Shown piece after piece: positions 39,748-49,172 of a stretch of DNA of 64,000 bases. The stretch comes from Azonexaceae bacterium s22. GTDB taxonomy: Bacteria; Pseudomonadota; Gammaproteobacteria; Burkholderiales; Rhodocyclaceae. The translations under genes and the position numbers were made by a program. The number at the start of each line of letters is the position of its first letter. The stretch's first letter is position 1. The notes beneath the pieces were generated by a model. That model was not told the origin of the DNA. It searched no databases and was given only the letters and a program-made list of their open reading frames with translations. The stretch is from positions 124,001 through 188,000 of the forward strand of contig WYCU01000002.1 in the NCBI GenBank assembly GCA_016617495.1, written 5' to 3'.

Positions 39748-40175
39748 CCGATACCGTTCGTTCCGACAGTTATCTCACCTTGCACTACCGCATCACCGCG
39801 CTCGATGGCGAAGAATTCCTGTCGACTTTCGACATGAGCCCGGCGACCTTGCAGATGGGCAGCGGCCAACTCGCCGAAAATCTGGAAAGCGTGCTGATCG
39901 GCTTGCCGGCCCATGAGCATTTCGTTTTCGAGCTGGAGCCGGCGCAGGCCTTCGGTGAGCACAATGCCCGACTCGTCGAGCGCATTGCCCTGAGCGGCCT
40001 GCCTGCCGGCATGGAACTCAAGGAGAACTCCGTCGTCGAATTCACGGCGCCCAACGGCGGCACGTTTGCCGGCTTTCTGCGCGAACTGGACGCGACGCAT
40101 GCCTTGTTCGACTTCAATCATCCGATGGCGGGCAAGACCATTCGCTTTGAAGTGAAAATTATCGGAATCATGTAA
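39744..40175 (+). CDS. fkpB: FKBP-type peptidyl-prolyl isomerase, FkpB/SlpA type
   Basis: The 143-residue protein has the SlpA-type start [25 protein letters not shown] and the FKBP fold with an IF domain (QAFGEHNARLVERIALSGLP). It isomerises X-Pro bonds and chaperones folding. It begins in the lspA stop (ATGA) and ends directly against ispH. Confidence 0.92.
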   Translation: MTDTVRSDSYLTLHYRITALDGEEFLSTFDMSPATLQMGSGQLAENLESVLIGLPAHEHFVFELEPAQAFGEHNARLVERIALSGLPAGMELKENSVVEFTAPNGGTFAGFLRELDATHALFDFNHPMAGKTIRFEVKIIGIM

Positions 40176-41099
40176 ATGCAGATCCTCCTTGCCAATCCCC
40201 GCGGGTTTTGTGCCGGCGTCGAACGGGCCATCACCATTGTCGAGCGTGCGCTCGAAAAATTCGGAGCGCCGATCTATGTCCGGCACGAAGTCGTGCATAA
40301 CAAGTTCGTCTGCGACGATCTGCGGGCCAAGGGGGCGGTATTCATTGAAGAACTCGACGAAGTGCCGACAGGTAGCACCGTCATCTTCAGTGCCCACGGT
40401 GTGTCCAAGGCGGTTCGACAGGAAGCCGAGGCGCGTGGCCTGCAGGTATTTGATGCCACCTGCCCGCTGGTCACCAAGGTGCACGTCGAGGTTGGAAAAA
40501 TGCGCAATCAGCAGCGCGAAGTGGTCATGATCGGCCACAAGGGGCATCCGGAAGTCGAAGGGACGATGGGGCAGAGCACCCAAGGCATGTACCTCGTCGA
40601 AACCGCCGAAGACGTCGGGCAGTTGGTCGTCACCGATCCCGCTCAATTGTCTTTCGTGACCCAGACAACCTTGTCGGTGGACGACGCATCCATCGTAATC
40701 AATGCGCTCAAACAGCGTTTCCCGGATATTCAGGGGCCTAAAAAAGACGACATCTGCTACGCCACGCAAAATCGCCAGGATGCCGTCAAAGCCTTGGCCA
40801 GCCAATGCGATGTGGTGATTGTGGTGGGGAGCCCCAACAGCTCCAATTCTCGTCGCTTGCGGGAGGTAGCGGTTGCCCATGGGATTGCCGGTTACTTGGT
40901 GGATGGCCCCGAAGAAATCGATCCCTCATGGCTGGAGGCCAAGCAGCAGATCGGCGTTTCAGCCGGTGCGTCGGCGCCGGAAATTCTGGTGCGTCGCGTG
41001 GTTGAACGCATCATCGCCTTGAGTGGCGCTCAGGTCGTCAATCTCGAAGGCGTAGAGGAGCATGTGGCCTTCCCGTTGCCGAAGGGGCTGGCTTCTTAG
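40176..41099 (+). CDS. ispH: 4-hydroxy-3-methylbut-2-enyl diphosphate reductase
   Basis: The 307-residue [4Fe-4S] enzyme makes IPP and DMAPP in the last step of the MEP pathway, which dxs begins at 25-27 kb. The cluster cysteines are in [26 protein letters not shown] and [17 protein letters not shown] region after CYATQNRQ. The stop codon TAG (41097-41099) is formed by TA of the target and G of the IS5-family element that was inserted here, so the protein is unchanged. Confidence 0.96.
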   Translation: MQILLANPRGFCAGVERAITIVERALEKFGAPIYVRHEVVHNKFVCDDLRAKGAVFIEELDEVPTGSTVIFSAHGVSKAVRQEAEARGLQVFDATCPLVTKVHVEVGKMRNQQREVVMIGHKGHPEVEGTMGQSTQGMYLVETAEDVGQLVVTDPAQLSFVTQTTLSVDDASIVINALKQRFPDIQGPKKDDICYATQNRQDAVKALASQCDVVIVVGSPNSSNSRRLREVAVAHGIAGYLVDGPEEIDPSWLEAKQQIGVSAGASAPEILVRRVVERIIALSGAQVVNLEGVEEHVAFPLPKGLAS

Positions 41100-42005
41100 A
41101 ACTGCTAACAAAATGATCAAGTTCGTTTGAGCTGGCGCCGGCAAATAAGGCAGCAAGCGATCTTGATAAAGGCCTCGTGGATGATGGCCAGGCGCTCGAA
41201 TCGAAGGCGCAGTCGCCGGAAGTTGTGCAGCCAACTGATCGTTCGCTCAACGACCCAGCGGGTCTTGCCCAAGCCGCTCCCGTGCAGCGTATTGCGCCGT
41301 GCAATCAGGGTACGAATTCCTTGAGCATGAAGTGGGTGACGATATTTGTCGTGGTCGTACCCACGGTCTGCCTGAACGATTCTGGGTTTTCTTAACGGGC
41401 GTCCCGGCAAACCACGGATGGGGGAATGGCCGCGACCAAGGGCAGCAGTTGCGTTACGTCGTTGCGATTTGCCCCGGTCAGGATAACCGCGAGCGGGATG
41501 CCCTGGGCTTCAGTGGTGAGATAGTGTTTGGAGCCTAGGCGAGCGCGGTCAGTGGGGTTCGGTCCTGTTTTTGACCGGCACCCACGGCTCGAATGGAAGC
41601 GGAATCGACAATGCAGCGCGACCAGTCAATCCGGTCGGCCAGGCGCAGTTGTGCCAGCAGCAAGGCGTGCAAGCGGTCCCAGACCCCGGCTTCCTGCCAT
41701 GCCCGAAGCCGTCGCCAGCAACTCATGCCAGAGCCACAACCCAGTTCCTTGGGCAGCATCTCCCACGGAATGCCGCTCTGGAGCACAAACAGAATCCCCG
41801 CCAGAACCGCACGATCATCCAGTGGCATGCGTCCTGGGTACTTGGCTCGGCGCGGCATGGGCGGCGGTAAGAGCGGGGCAATCAATGCCCACAACTCGTC
41901 ATCGAGAATCGATTTATCCATTTTCTCTGTGAAAAAAACAGTACAGAGGTTAACCAAATTCAGCCCCGGTGAACAGGGGGCATGACTTCTTTTTGTTAGC
42001 CGTTC
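41099..42005 (-). mobile_element. IS5-family insertion sequence (IS427/IS1031-like), 907 bp
   Basis: Ends are near-perfect inverted repeats: the left end reads GAACTGCTAACAAAA and the right end, on the other strand, GAACGGCTAACAAAA. A 3-base target duplication TTA flanks both sides (41096-41098 and 42006-42008). A two-frame transposase on the minus strand fills it. The element is inserted in the stop codon of ispH and carries no passenger gene. Confidence 0.9.
41117..41921 (-). CDS. IS5-family transposase, two frames with probable programmed -1 shift
   Basis: The first frame runs from ATG 41921 (MDKSILDDELWALIAPLLPPP) to a TAG at 41535-41537. The second continues to 41117 with LGSKHYLTTEAQGIPLAVIL and ends with the DDE-domain part RGYDHDKYR and TRWVVERTISWLHNFRRL. 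The frames join by a -1 step at the five-A run GTCAAAAACAG (41568-41572), after which KTGPNPTDRARLGSK follows, the known peptide of this group. A fused product of about 268 residues is expected. Both halves look intact, so the element may be active. Confidence 0.85.
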
Positions 42006-42935
42006 TTAGAGGAGGTTTTGGATATTTGACCTTTTGCTGGAGAGCAGCGTGACCCGTCCTGAATTACGTTGACATCCGTGGTTGCGGCTAATCCGGCCCA
42101 ATGGCTGACCTGCAAAGACGCCCGATGAACCTCGTGGGGCGTTGTCAATTGTAACGAGCCATGCGGTCGCTGCGTGTTGTAGATGCTGACAGATTGACTC
42201 ACCATACGCCGTGCCTGGTCCAGATCCTTGGGGAGTTGGAGCAGGAATTCGTGCTTGAGAATGCCATTGACCCGCTCCGCCAAGGCATTCTGGTAGCAGT
42301 CGTATCCGTCAGTCATCGAGCAGATCAGCCCGTGTTGGCGATGAATGGGCCTGGTATTCGTTGGGGCAATACGGAATTCCCCGGTCGGAGTGGTGAACCA
42401 CTGGCTGCTTTCCTCGTCGCCCCTTGAGTATCATCATCAAAGCTTGGCTCACTTCTGCCGTGCGCAAGCTGTCATGGACATGGAAACCGACAATCTTGCG
42501 GAAATAGACATCGGTCACCAGGCTCAGGTAGGCACAACGTTCCTGGGTGGGCAGATAGGTGATCTCCCTGACCCAAACTTGCTCGCTCGCTTGAGCGCGT
42601 ACTAGCGCTGGACCTGCTTTGAGCAAGTTGGGATGGCGCCGGAAACGATGGTGACTATCCGTCGTCTTGTGATACGCCCGCCGAGGCGTTACCAGCAGGC
42701 GATTCCAGCGCAGAAGATCGAACAAGGTATCGCGCCCGATGCCCAGGCCCTCGGCCGCCAGTATCGGGCGAATCAGGTGGTGGAGCTCACGCGTCCCCAG
42801 CCGCGGCTGATGCAGCCGCTTACCCTGAACCAGTTCCACAACCCGTTCGTGCCTGGTTTCTTCGCCCACCCGATGGCGCTGCCATTGGTGATGCGCTTGC
42901 CGGCTGATGCCCATGTAACGGCAAGCCCTCGACAC
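41996..42935 (-). pseudogene. IS3-family transposase orfB, frameshifted
   Basis: The N-terminal part starts SRACRYMGISRQAHHQWQ and carries HTH and start-of-DDE segments (VWVREITYLPTQ, VVHHSDRG). Near 42345 one extra base, probably in CAGGCCCATTCATCGCC, shifts the frame. The remaining catalytic part (MTDGYDCYQNALAERVNGILKHEF, YNTQRPHGSL) is then in another frame. The 3' end of the reading frame runs into the IS5-family terminal repeat, which supplies the stop. Transposition by this protein is very unlikely. Confidence 0.85.
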
Positions 42936-43383
42936 GTTCAGTCCTTCGATGGACTTTTGCGCGAGGACTTGCCCGCAGGCATTTTTACGACATGTACCCC
43001 ATAATCCTTCTTCAGCACGTCGATCACCGCTTCAAAAAATTGGAACTTATCCCGCGCTTCCCGGAGCTGGGCTTCCAGTTCCTTGATCCGCTGCGCCGGG
43101 GTGGGCTTCTGACTGTGCGTTGCTTGACTTCGGTCACTCATGCGGCCGTAGTGTGCCATTGAGCCCCAGTTCTGGCGACCGTGTTTGCGTAACCAGACCA
43201 GAACGGTCGATCGTCCTTGAATCCCGTACCGTTGCTGCGCCTGCTTGTGGCTCAGTTCGCCTTTTTCGACTTGCTCCAGCACGGCCACTGTAAAAGCCAG
43301 CGTGTAGTCTAGCTGCGTACTCTTTGTCCCCCGATCCCATCGGAATCACCCTCACTTCATAGAAAAGGGGGCAACTCATTTCA
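42009..43383 (-). mobile_element. IS3-family element remnant
   Basis: Two transposase frames (orfA and orfB) fill the interval. The right end, on the minus strand, begins TGAAATGAGTTGCCCCC (43367-43383), starting with TG as IS3-family ends do. No matching left end could be found, so the left border may be lost or decayed. The left border given is only the base after the IS5 target duplication. Confidence 0.65.
42938..43345 (-). CDS. IS3-family transposase orfA
   Basis: The frame is open from 43345 (FRWDRGTKSTQLDYTLAF onward) and shows the HTH protein EQVEKGELSHKQAQQRYGIQGRSTVLVWLRKHGRQNW, with a C-terminal leucine-rich helix AQRIKELEAQLREARDKFQFF. No ATG opens this frame; a GTG exists at 43288. 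It ends near SSRKSPSKD, and orfB normally continues by a -1 shift. With orfB broken, it is not functional as a transposase. Confidence 0.75.
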   Translation of the reverse strand, partial: FRWDRGTKSTQLDYTLAFTVAVLEQVEKGELSHKQAQQRYGIQGRSTVLVWLRKHGRQNWGSMAHYGRMSDRSQATHSQKPTPAQRIKELEAQLREARDKFQFFEAVIDVLKKDYGVHVVKMPAGKSSRKSPSKD

Positions 43384-43395
43384 GGGGGGCAGGGG

Positions 43396-43424
43396 CAATA
43401 AAAAAGGCAGCCGAAGCTGCCTTT
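43396..43424 (-). terminator. Intrinsic terminator of the pil operon
   Basis: On the minus strand AAAGGCAGC, the tetraloop TTCG and GCTGCCTTT are followed by TTT, 24 bases past the pilY1 stop. It is a strong, classic terminator. Confidence 0.9.
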
Positions 43425-43447
43425 CTCCTGGGTGGAATGCGGTGTGA

Positions 43448-46400
43448 TTACTCGACAGTGATCTCCCGCCAAGAAACCCGTCTCGTGGTACTACTGGTCG
43501 GATTAACCGGAGGTTGCCGAATCTTCATTCCACTATCTTCCTTGGCGCCCGGGAAATAGCCTTCCGTAGTATCGCCGGCAGAGCTGGAGGTCGAGCCAAT
43601 TCCGGAGGTACGGATCAGGGCGTAAATCGAACCATCAGCTGTGCGAATCAGGACTGGGCGAGTTGCAATCACATTCCCTAGACTCACGGCCACGACATTT
43701 CCTGCACCATCGACCGCGCCACCAGTCGCGTAATTCAACGAATACATCCAGCTGGAAGAGTTGTCCGACGTAGGCTCTTCGCCACAAGGTTCGATACTGG
43801 CATTGTTTGGAGTATTGGTTGTGAATACCAAGGTTCCCAGTGCCAATGTCGGATCGGTATTGGCACGCTCGCCTTCGGTAATGAAGTCGACATACCAACC
43901 GTTGTTCGAAGCCCAATTCACCGGTGAGGTGGAATTGATCTTGCGGATTGCCTCGCCGGGAATACAGGAGCCTTCATTAGTACAAGTACCGCTAACCAAG
44001 GTCTGCTTCACAAATCCGCTGGAGCTGGTGCGCGGCGAAGGATAGCTCGACGCTCCGTAGGTATCTTTCACTGCATACATGGTTTGCGATTGTGTATCCG
44101 AAAGGTCACTGATACCCAAGTAGCGCCCAGTACCGGCGTAGATGACAGGCTTGCCGTTAATCGTCGTCACGACAGGTTTCGCCGTAATCGGCTGAGGTGC
44201 ATTGTCGCTATCAACAAAGGTTACCAAGCGTTGTGCATCATAACCGGCAGCGCCGAGGTCTCCGTTAATGTCGAAGCGCCACAAATTCCCCAGAGTGTCG
44301 CCGCCATAAGCTGCCAAAGTGGTGTTGTTTGTTTCGGCATCAGGTGCGTGGGCCGCGATTCTTGCCAATCCGCTCGGAGTCGCCGCTGAGCCTGCCGTGG
44401 TGACGATATCGCGAATCAGAGCGCCGGTATTGGCATCCAGGACATAAAGGTGGCCCAAACCATCGGCATTGTTGTAACCCGAGGTGAGGAGCACAACCCA
44501 TTTCCCGGACTTGAGCTTGGTAATGCGCGGATTGCCAAAGCTGAACCCCATGTTCGCATCAGTGAATTCCCAAAGCAGCTTCGGGTTCGTAGGATTGGTC
44601 ACGTCGAGGGCATAGAAGCCCTTGCCTCCACGGTTGAGTCCGCCCACAAGGATCGTCTTCCATTGGGCGGCTGTACACACGGAACTGGGGGCATTCGGGC
44701 AAATTTCGCCGGTTTCTGGCGTGCCGTCAACGAAGAACTGGTGGTTTTCCTTGTAGTTCAAGTCCGCCAGCTTGTAGATGTTGGGCAGGACAAATTCAGG
44801 AATGTAGGCCCATATTTCTTTTCCCGTTTCCGCATCAAATGCATGAAGCATCCCATCATTGCTGGCGACATAAACGGCGCCCTTGCGATTCTTCATTGCA
44901 GTTTTGAAAGCGGAGTAGTTTGTATCCGTATAGCTGAAAAGCGGTGCTTGAACGTAACGCGCTTCAGAGGAAACGATGTCCCCAAGAACGTGCTTACGTT
45001 CCCGGAAGTACGTCGATTCATTGGTACGGTCCCCACGAAGATAGTTTACTAATGCCTCTCCTGCAGCACCGCTCGCAGCAACAGTGGTGTTGTTTTGTGC
45101 GGTTGAGCTGAGGCAGCTTCCGCCTGCTGGCGAGCAGAACTGGCTTAGGCCGGTTGGAGGATTGACACTGTAGTCGTAGGCAATATACGGCTTCGTGAAG
45201 TATGCCTTCTGTGGATCGGTCAGATTCGCCCATTCGAACGACACCAAGCCGCTGCTTCCTTTGGTGTAAATCGTTCGCGTCGTTGGAGACCCTGAAACAT
45301 AGGCTGCGTTCGTACTGTCCTTGTCAGAAGAACCGTATTCGCTTCCTGACTTGTAGGCCTTGATCACGTAGTAGCAAGTGCCGTTTTGAGAATAAATATT
45401 TCCCACGGAATAATCATGGTTTGCCGCCCAATTATTTGAACATTGGGCAAAGCTATCTGCTACCAAAGCGGTTTTGGCTTGGTCGGCAGTCCCAAAGGTT
45501 GCACCCGATACGTAATCCGCGGTCACCATGAGGCAGGCTGTCCCGTAGCGATAAAAGTTTCCGGCTACGTAGGCATGTGAGGCAGCCCAAGGGGTTGTGG
45601 CGCAGTCAAGCATCGCGCGCGCAGACCAGTCCAGATGCGGTGTGACTGTCTTGGCCACTGTATCGAAGCGCTGACGATACAGATCGCCGTACCAGTCTAC
45701 GGATTTGTAGTAGGAGCTGAAAATGTAGTTGTCACCAGCGCTGATGTTGGGGTTGCTGCTGGCTGCCGCTGCTGCTGTACCTGGGCGGGGAGTCTGGGTA
45801 ATCGCGCGCAACGTGTCTTCTAGGCCTTGGGCCAGAGAAGCCGGATCCTTGGCGCTGAAGTACGTACCGCGCCCATTGACAGAGGCGTGCCACAGATCGT
45901 CAATATTGGCTGGGACGGTATCCCCCGGCTGAGGCCATACGCAAGTGTTTCCAGAGCTGCCCCAGACACAGATACCCTCGCTCGGGTTAGCTGTGGCGCG
46001 AGTTTTCACGGAGTAGAAATCCCCCCAGTTGTCGGTCCAATACGTTGGTGAAAAGAGCATTTTCCCGGTAGCACCCAAACCAAGCGTGAACGTTGTCATG
46101 TGTTGCCAAGCCGCAACGTCGCGATCATTGGAAGGGACATCGTTCTTGCACAAATCGTTGGGTGTCGTTTTCGGGGAAATGACCGGGCCAACGCAAGTGC
46201 CGGTAACGTCCGTTGAAGCGACGGCATCGGTAGACGGGCGGCGGAGGTCGGTGTTGTAGTAATAGGCAGCGACGTCAGCCAATGTGTCGCTATAACCGCC
46301 AGATACAGCCGTTTGGCATTGCCTTGCCGTACCTACAGTGTAGTCGGGACCAGTCGATTGTGCAGCGGCCGTACAATTGGAGATGTTACTCCAGGAAGAC

Positions 46401-49105
46401 CAGGCAGAGTACTGGCAGGCGGTCCTCGTTCCGCTTGCACTCCAGTCAGTGGTTGCTGTGCACGAAGGAACGTTAGACCACGTTGAGTAACTCGTGGCGC
46501 AATTTCGATAGACGACCGGATTGGTGTAGTTGCCCGAAACATAAGTCGGGCTACAGGTTGGTGTTGCGGCGGCGCTTGCGAACTGATAGGAGCATGTCGC
46601 CGCGGTATCTACATTCCATGTACCAGTACCGGAACTTTGGGGTCTCGGGGTGCAGGATGTGGTCGCCGTTGCAGCAGTCCAAGCTGAGTAAGAACAGGTC
46701 GTTGCAGTATCAACAGTCCAAGTTGATGTACCAGAGCTTTGTGGTCGAGGCGTACAACTGCTCACGGAGCTAGCAGCGGACCAGCCGGTGTAGCCACATT
46801 GTCGAGCAGTGGCAGCGGCCCACGTGCCGGTACCGGAACTTTGGCTAATGGGTGTACAACTGCTAACGGTTACTGGCGTTGTCCAACTGGTGTAGGAACA
46901 TTGGCGGGCGGTAGCGGTGTTCCAGGTGCTGGTGCCGGAGCTTTGACTGGCAGGAGCACAGCTCGAAACCGTCGTGGGTGTGGTCCATGCGGTATACGAG
47001 CAGGCAACACCGGTGTTCCAAGTTTGTCCGTTGGCCGAGTTTGTTCCTGCACTACGTGGTGTGCATGAACTCGCTGAGCTAGGCGTGCTCCAGCCAGCTG
47101 AGTCGTAAGAACACCGCGTCCGTGTTGGGCCCGAAGTGTCCCACGTGCAACTCGTCACTTCGGTTTTGGTACTCCAAGTGTTACCTGAGTTAGAAGATGT
47201 TTCCCGATAAAGCTTCAATGTCGAACTCTGCAAGCTGCTGGTGGCGGCCTGCAGTTGAGAGGTGCTGGCGGTGAGTTGCGATGTGCTTGCCTGCAGTTGG
47301 GAGGTGCTGATTTGCAAGGTTCCTTTTTCTGCAGTTTGCGTTTGAGTGCGAGCCTGGAGTGAACTGGTGCGCTCCTGCACTTGGGCACTGCCGCCATCGT
47401 TATATGGCGCTGGCATGGACGCATCCTGATTGCCAACAGCAGTGCTGCCATCCAGTTTGAAGCCGGCTGCGCCGTTCCAGTAACCGTCGGTAGAAAGTAC
47501 GGTGAAATTCTGTTGGCATGACCACTGAATCGGGTCGGTTACCGTGACGCCATAGAAGGTTTGACCATTGAGCTTTCCACCGTAAATTCGCCCAGCATTG
47601 GCAAGCGCTTGGCGCAGCGGCGTGCCACTGCCCGGTGCTGCGGCAAAGAGTTTGGTAAACCAGTTGGCACGCTGAGCCCCGGTAAATTCATTAAGATTGA
47701 GGAATTGCTCTTCGGCTTCGTTGTTGATGGACATGTATCCAATACGGTAACGGGATGCACCGGAGGCAATATCAGCAGCAGTATCTATGGTCGCAAAGGA
47801 ACGACTAGATGCAGTTTTCATCATCTGCATGCGAGTACGGTAGTAGGCATGCCAGTTTGCGTAATTGGTCATTTCCTCCCGGTAGGTACAAGTCGAGGCG
47901 GCACAGTCAGTTCGTCCTGCAGCCTTTTCATTGGAGCCGGGATAGGCGTAGCTGTTGATGCTTGGCGTAATGGTGTAACGGATATTTTCGCCGGGTATCG
48001 TGCTGGAACTTGAATTTGGCGTTACCGAAGTATTTCGCCAATACGGCAGTGGCACGTTGGTGCGGGTAAAGGCGGTAGGCGTTGCCGTCATGCTTCCACT
48101 TTTGGTGACTACCGGGGTGGCTGTGTTGGCATCAGGCGCGTAAAGGGTAAGTTCACCACCGGAATAGGTCGCGAAATAGCCTACCGTGGTGCAATTCCCG
48201 GTCGGCGCCGTAGTGCACGCGTTTATTTTTGTGACGACAGCTGCTGCCAATGTCTGAGGCGATGTGTAGCCTCCTGTTGTTGCACCGCTCATTAGGTTGA
48301 GGCCGTTTACTGTAATCTGGGTAACGTTAGTGCTACTTGTTCCGCTAAACGTGATGGTGGCGATTCGGGGCGCCGGCAAGCGTGGGTAGCGATTGTTGGA
48401 ATTGTCGTGGGTGGCACGGCAGGTCGTGAGGTCTGCGGTAGAGCACCAACGCATGCGGGCGGCATAGGGGTAGGCATCCGATGCGCTCCCTTGTGTTACG
48501 CAAGTACGTAGGTCGGGTTTTGCACAATACTCACCTGGCAGGGTTACATAGCTGAAAACACCACCACTCAAGTTGGTGGTGCTCGTAGACTGAACGCCAT
48601 AACCGTCATATTTGACCTGTTTCCAATTGGGCGACGCAGCTGATGCCGAACTATCGCCGCCGGTAGCTTGGGAAACTCCGGTCATCGAAGGATAAGTAGT
48701 AGTATCTTGAGTATTGTTGGCGTTGTATTTAATTGGGGGCAGGTAACGGATAGCGGGGTTGTAAGCCAATCCGTTGAAATCCGAATTTCGGATTAAGTAA
48801 ACCGGCACCTCCCCAGTGCCAGTAGGATCGGCATAGTTTGCTGGTTGGTAAGTGCCTGGGACATAACTACCGGTTCGATTACTCCAGTCGTACCAATCCG
48901 CTTGGTCTGGCATGAATGACCAGTCCATACTGCCCGAATCATCAAGAACAAACAGAATGTTAGGTTTGACATCTACAGACGAGGGGGCGTAGTAGGTGCT
49001 GAGCGGCACCGTGGAAATGTCGGTGGCATGCGCTTGTATGCTCAGAGCCAATGCCGCAAACGGAAATAGGATGCCTAGTGAGGTGGCGTTGGAAGGGGAT
49101 TTCAT
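43448..49105 (-). CDS. pilY1: Type IV pilus tip adhesin/assembly factor PilY1
   Basis: The 1885-residue protein has a signal peptide (SLGILFPFAALALSIQAHA), a von Willebrand A-like region starting with the MIDAS LFVLDDSGSMDWSF near residue 54, and a C-terminal PilC/PilY1 beta-propeller (~1385-1880) with YVASNDGMLHAFDAETGKEIW and YGGDTLGNLWRFDINGD, likely Ca2+-binding. Between them lie an alpha-helical TSQLQAS-type stretch and a Cys/Trp tandem-repeat block (see separate entries). PilY1 promotes pilus extension and adhesion. TAGGAG precedes the ATG. It is the last gene of pilE-fimT-pilV-pilW-pilX-pilY1. Confidence 0.92.
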   Translation of the reverse strand: MKSPSNATSLGILFPFAALALSIQAHATDISTVPLSTYYAPSSVDVKPNILFVLDDSGSMDWSFMPDQADWYDWSNRTGSYVPGTYQPANYADPTGTGEVPVYLIRNSDFNGLAYNPAIRYLPPIKYNANNTQDTTTYPSMTGVSQATGGDSSASAASPNWKQVKYDGYGVQSTSTTNLSGGVFSYVTLPGEYCAKPDLRTCVTQGSASDAYPYAARMRWCSTADLTTCRATHDNSNNRYPRLPAPRIATITFSGTSSTNVTQITVNGLNLMSGATTGGYTSPQTLAAAVVTKINACTTAPTGNCTTVGYFATYSGGELTLYAPDANTATPVVTKSGSMTATPTAFTRTNVPLPYWRNTSVTPNSSSSTIPGENIRYTITPSINSYAYPGSNEKAAGRTDCAASTCTYREEMTNYANWHAYYRTRMQMMKTASSRSFATIDTAADIASGASRYRIGYMSINNEAEEQFLNLNEFTGAQRANWFTKLFAAAPGSGTPLRQALANAGRIYGGKLNGQTFYGVTVTDPIQWSCQQNFTVLSTDGYWNGAAGFKLDGSTAVGNQDASMPAPYNDGGSAQVQERTSSLQARTQTQTAEKGTLQISTSQLQASTSQLTASTSQLQAATSSLQSSTLKLYRETSSNSGNTWSTKTEVTSCTWDTSGPTRTRCSYDSAGWSTPSSASSCTPRSAGTNSANGQTWNTGVACSYTAWTTPTTVSSCAPASQSSGTSTWNTATARQCSYTSWTTPVTVSSCTPISQSSGTGTWAAATARQCGYTGWSAASSVSSCTPRPQSSGTSTWTVDTATTCSYSAWTAATATTSCTPRPQSSGTGTWNVDTAATCSYQFASAAATPTCSPTYVSGNYTNPVVYRNCATSYSTWSNVPSCTATTDWSASGTRTACQYSAWSSWSNISNCTAAAQSTGPDYTVGTARQCQTAVSGGYSDTLADVAAYYYNTDLRRPSTDAVASTDVTGTCVGPVISPKTTPNDLCKNDVPSNDRDVAAWQHMTTFTLGLGATGKMLFSPTYWTDNWGDFYSVKTRATANPSEGICVWGSSGNTCVWPQPGDTVPANIDDLWHASVNGRGTYFSAKDPASLAQGLEDTLRAITQTPRPGTAAAAASSNPNISAGDNYIFSSYYKSVDWYGDLYRQRFDTVAKTVTPHLDWSARAMLDCATTPWAASHAYVAGNFYRYGTACLMVTADYVSGATFGTADQAKTALVADSFAQCSNNWAANHDYSVGNIYSQNGTCYYVIKAYKSGSEYGSSDKDSTNAAYVSGSPTTRTIYTKGSSGLVSFEWANLTDPQKAYFTKPYIAYDYSVNPPTGLSQFCSPAGGSCLSSTAQNNTTVAASGAAGEALVNYLRGDRTNESTYFRERKHVLGDIVSSEARYVQAPLFSYTDTNYSAFKTAMKNRKGAVYVASNDGMLHAFDAETGKEIWAYIPEFVLPNIYKLADLNYKENHQFFVDGTPETGEICPNAPSSVCTAAQWKTILVGGLNRGGKGFYALDVTNPTNPKLLWEFTDANMGFSFGNPRITKLKSGKWVVLLTSGYNNADGLGHLYVLDANTGALIRDIVTTAGSAATPSGLARIAAHAPDAETNNTTLAAYGGDTLGNLWRFDINGDLGAAGYDAQRLVTFVDSDNAPQPITAKPVVTTINGKPVIYAGTGRYLGISDLSDTQSQTMYAVKDTYGASSYPSPRTSSSGFVKQTLVSGTCTNEGSCIPGEAIRKINSTSPVNWASNNGWYVDFITEGERANTDPTLALGTLVFTTNTPNNASIEPCGEEPTSDNSSSWMYSLNYATGGAVDGAGNVVAVSLGNVIATRPVLIRTADGSIYALIRTSGIGSTSSSAGDTTEGYFPGAKEDSGMKIRQPPVNPTSSTTRRVSWREITVE
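46311..47160 (-). repeat. Cys/Trp tandem-repeat block inside pilY1
   Basis: About eight units of 28-36 residues follow each other. The clearest are 34 residues long, built as CSYTxW..., VSSCTP, QSSGT, TW and TARQC. Each has two Cys. The DNA copies are also similar, so the block could change copy number by recombination. It lies at about residues 648-931. Confidence 0.85.
47195..47390 (-). repeat. Short-period TSQLQAS repeats inside pilY1
   Basis: Residues ~572-637 contain serial heptads such as STSQLQA, STSQLTA and ATSSLQS, preceded by QARTQTQ. The seven-residue period fits a coiled coil. At the DNA level short direct repeats are clear. Confidence 0.8.
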
Positions 49106-49172
49106 CGCTCGACTCCTACGGAATTGCTACGGAACGTCTGCTCATTTGCACGGATCGCGAAAATGACGATTT

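Noticed and set aside
46311-47160. CRISPR-like appearance of the repeated DNA in pilY1
   Set aside because: The units are coding, differ in sequence and length, and there are no unique spacers of constant size or cas genes.
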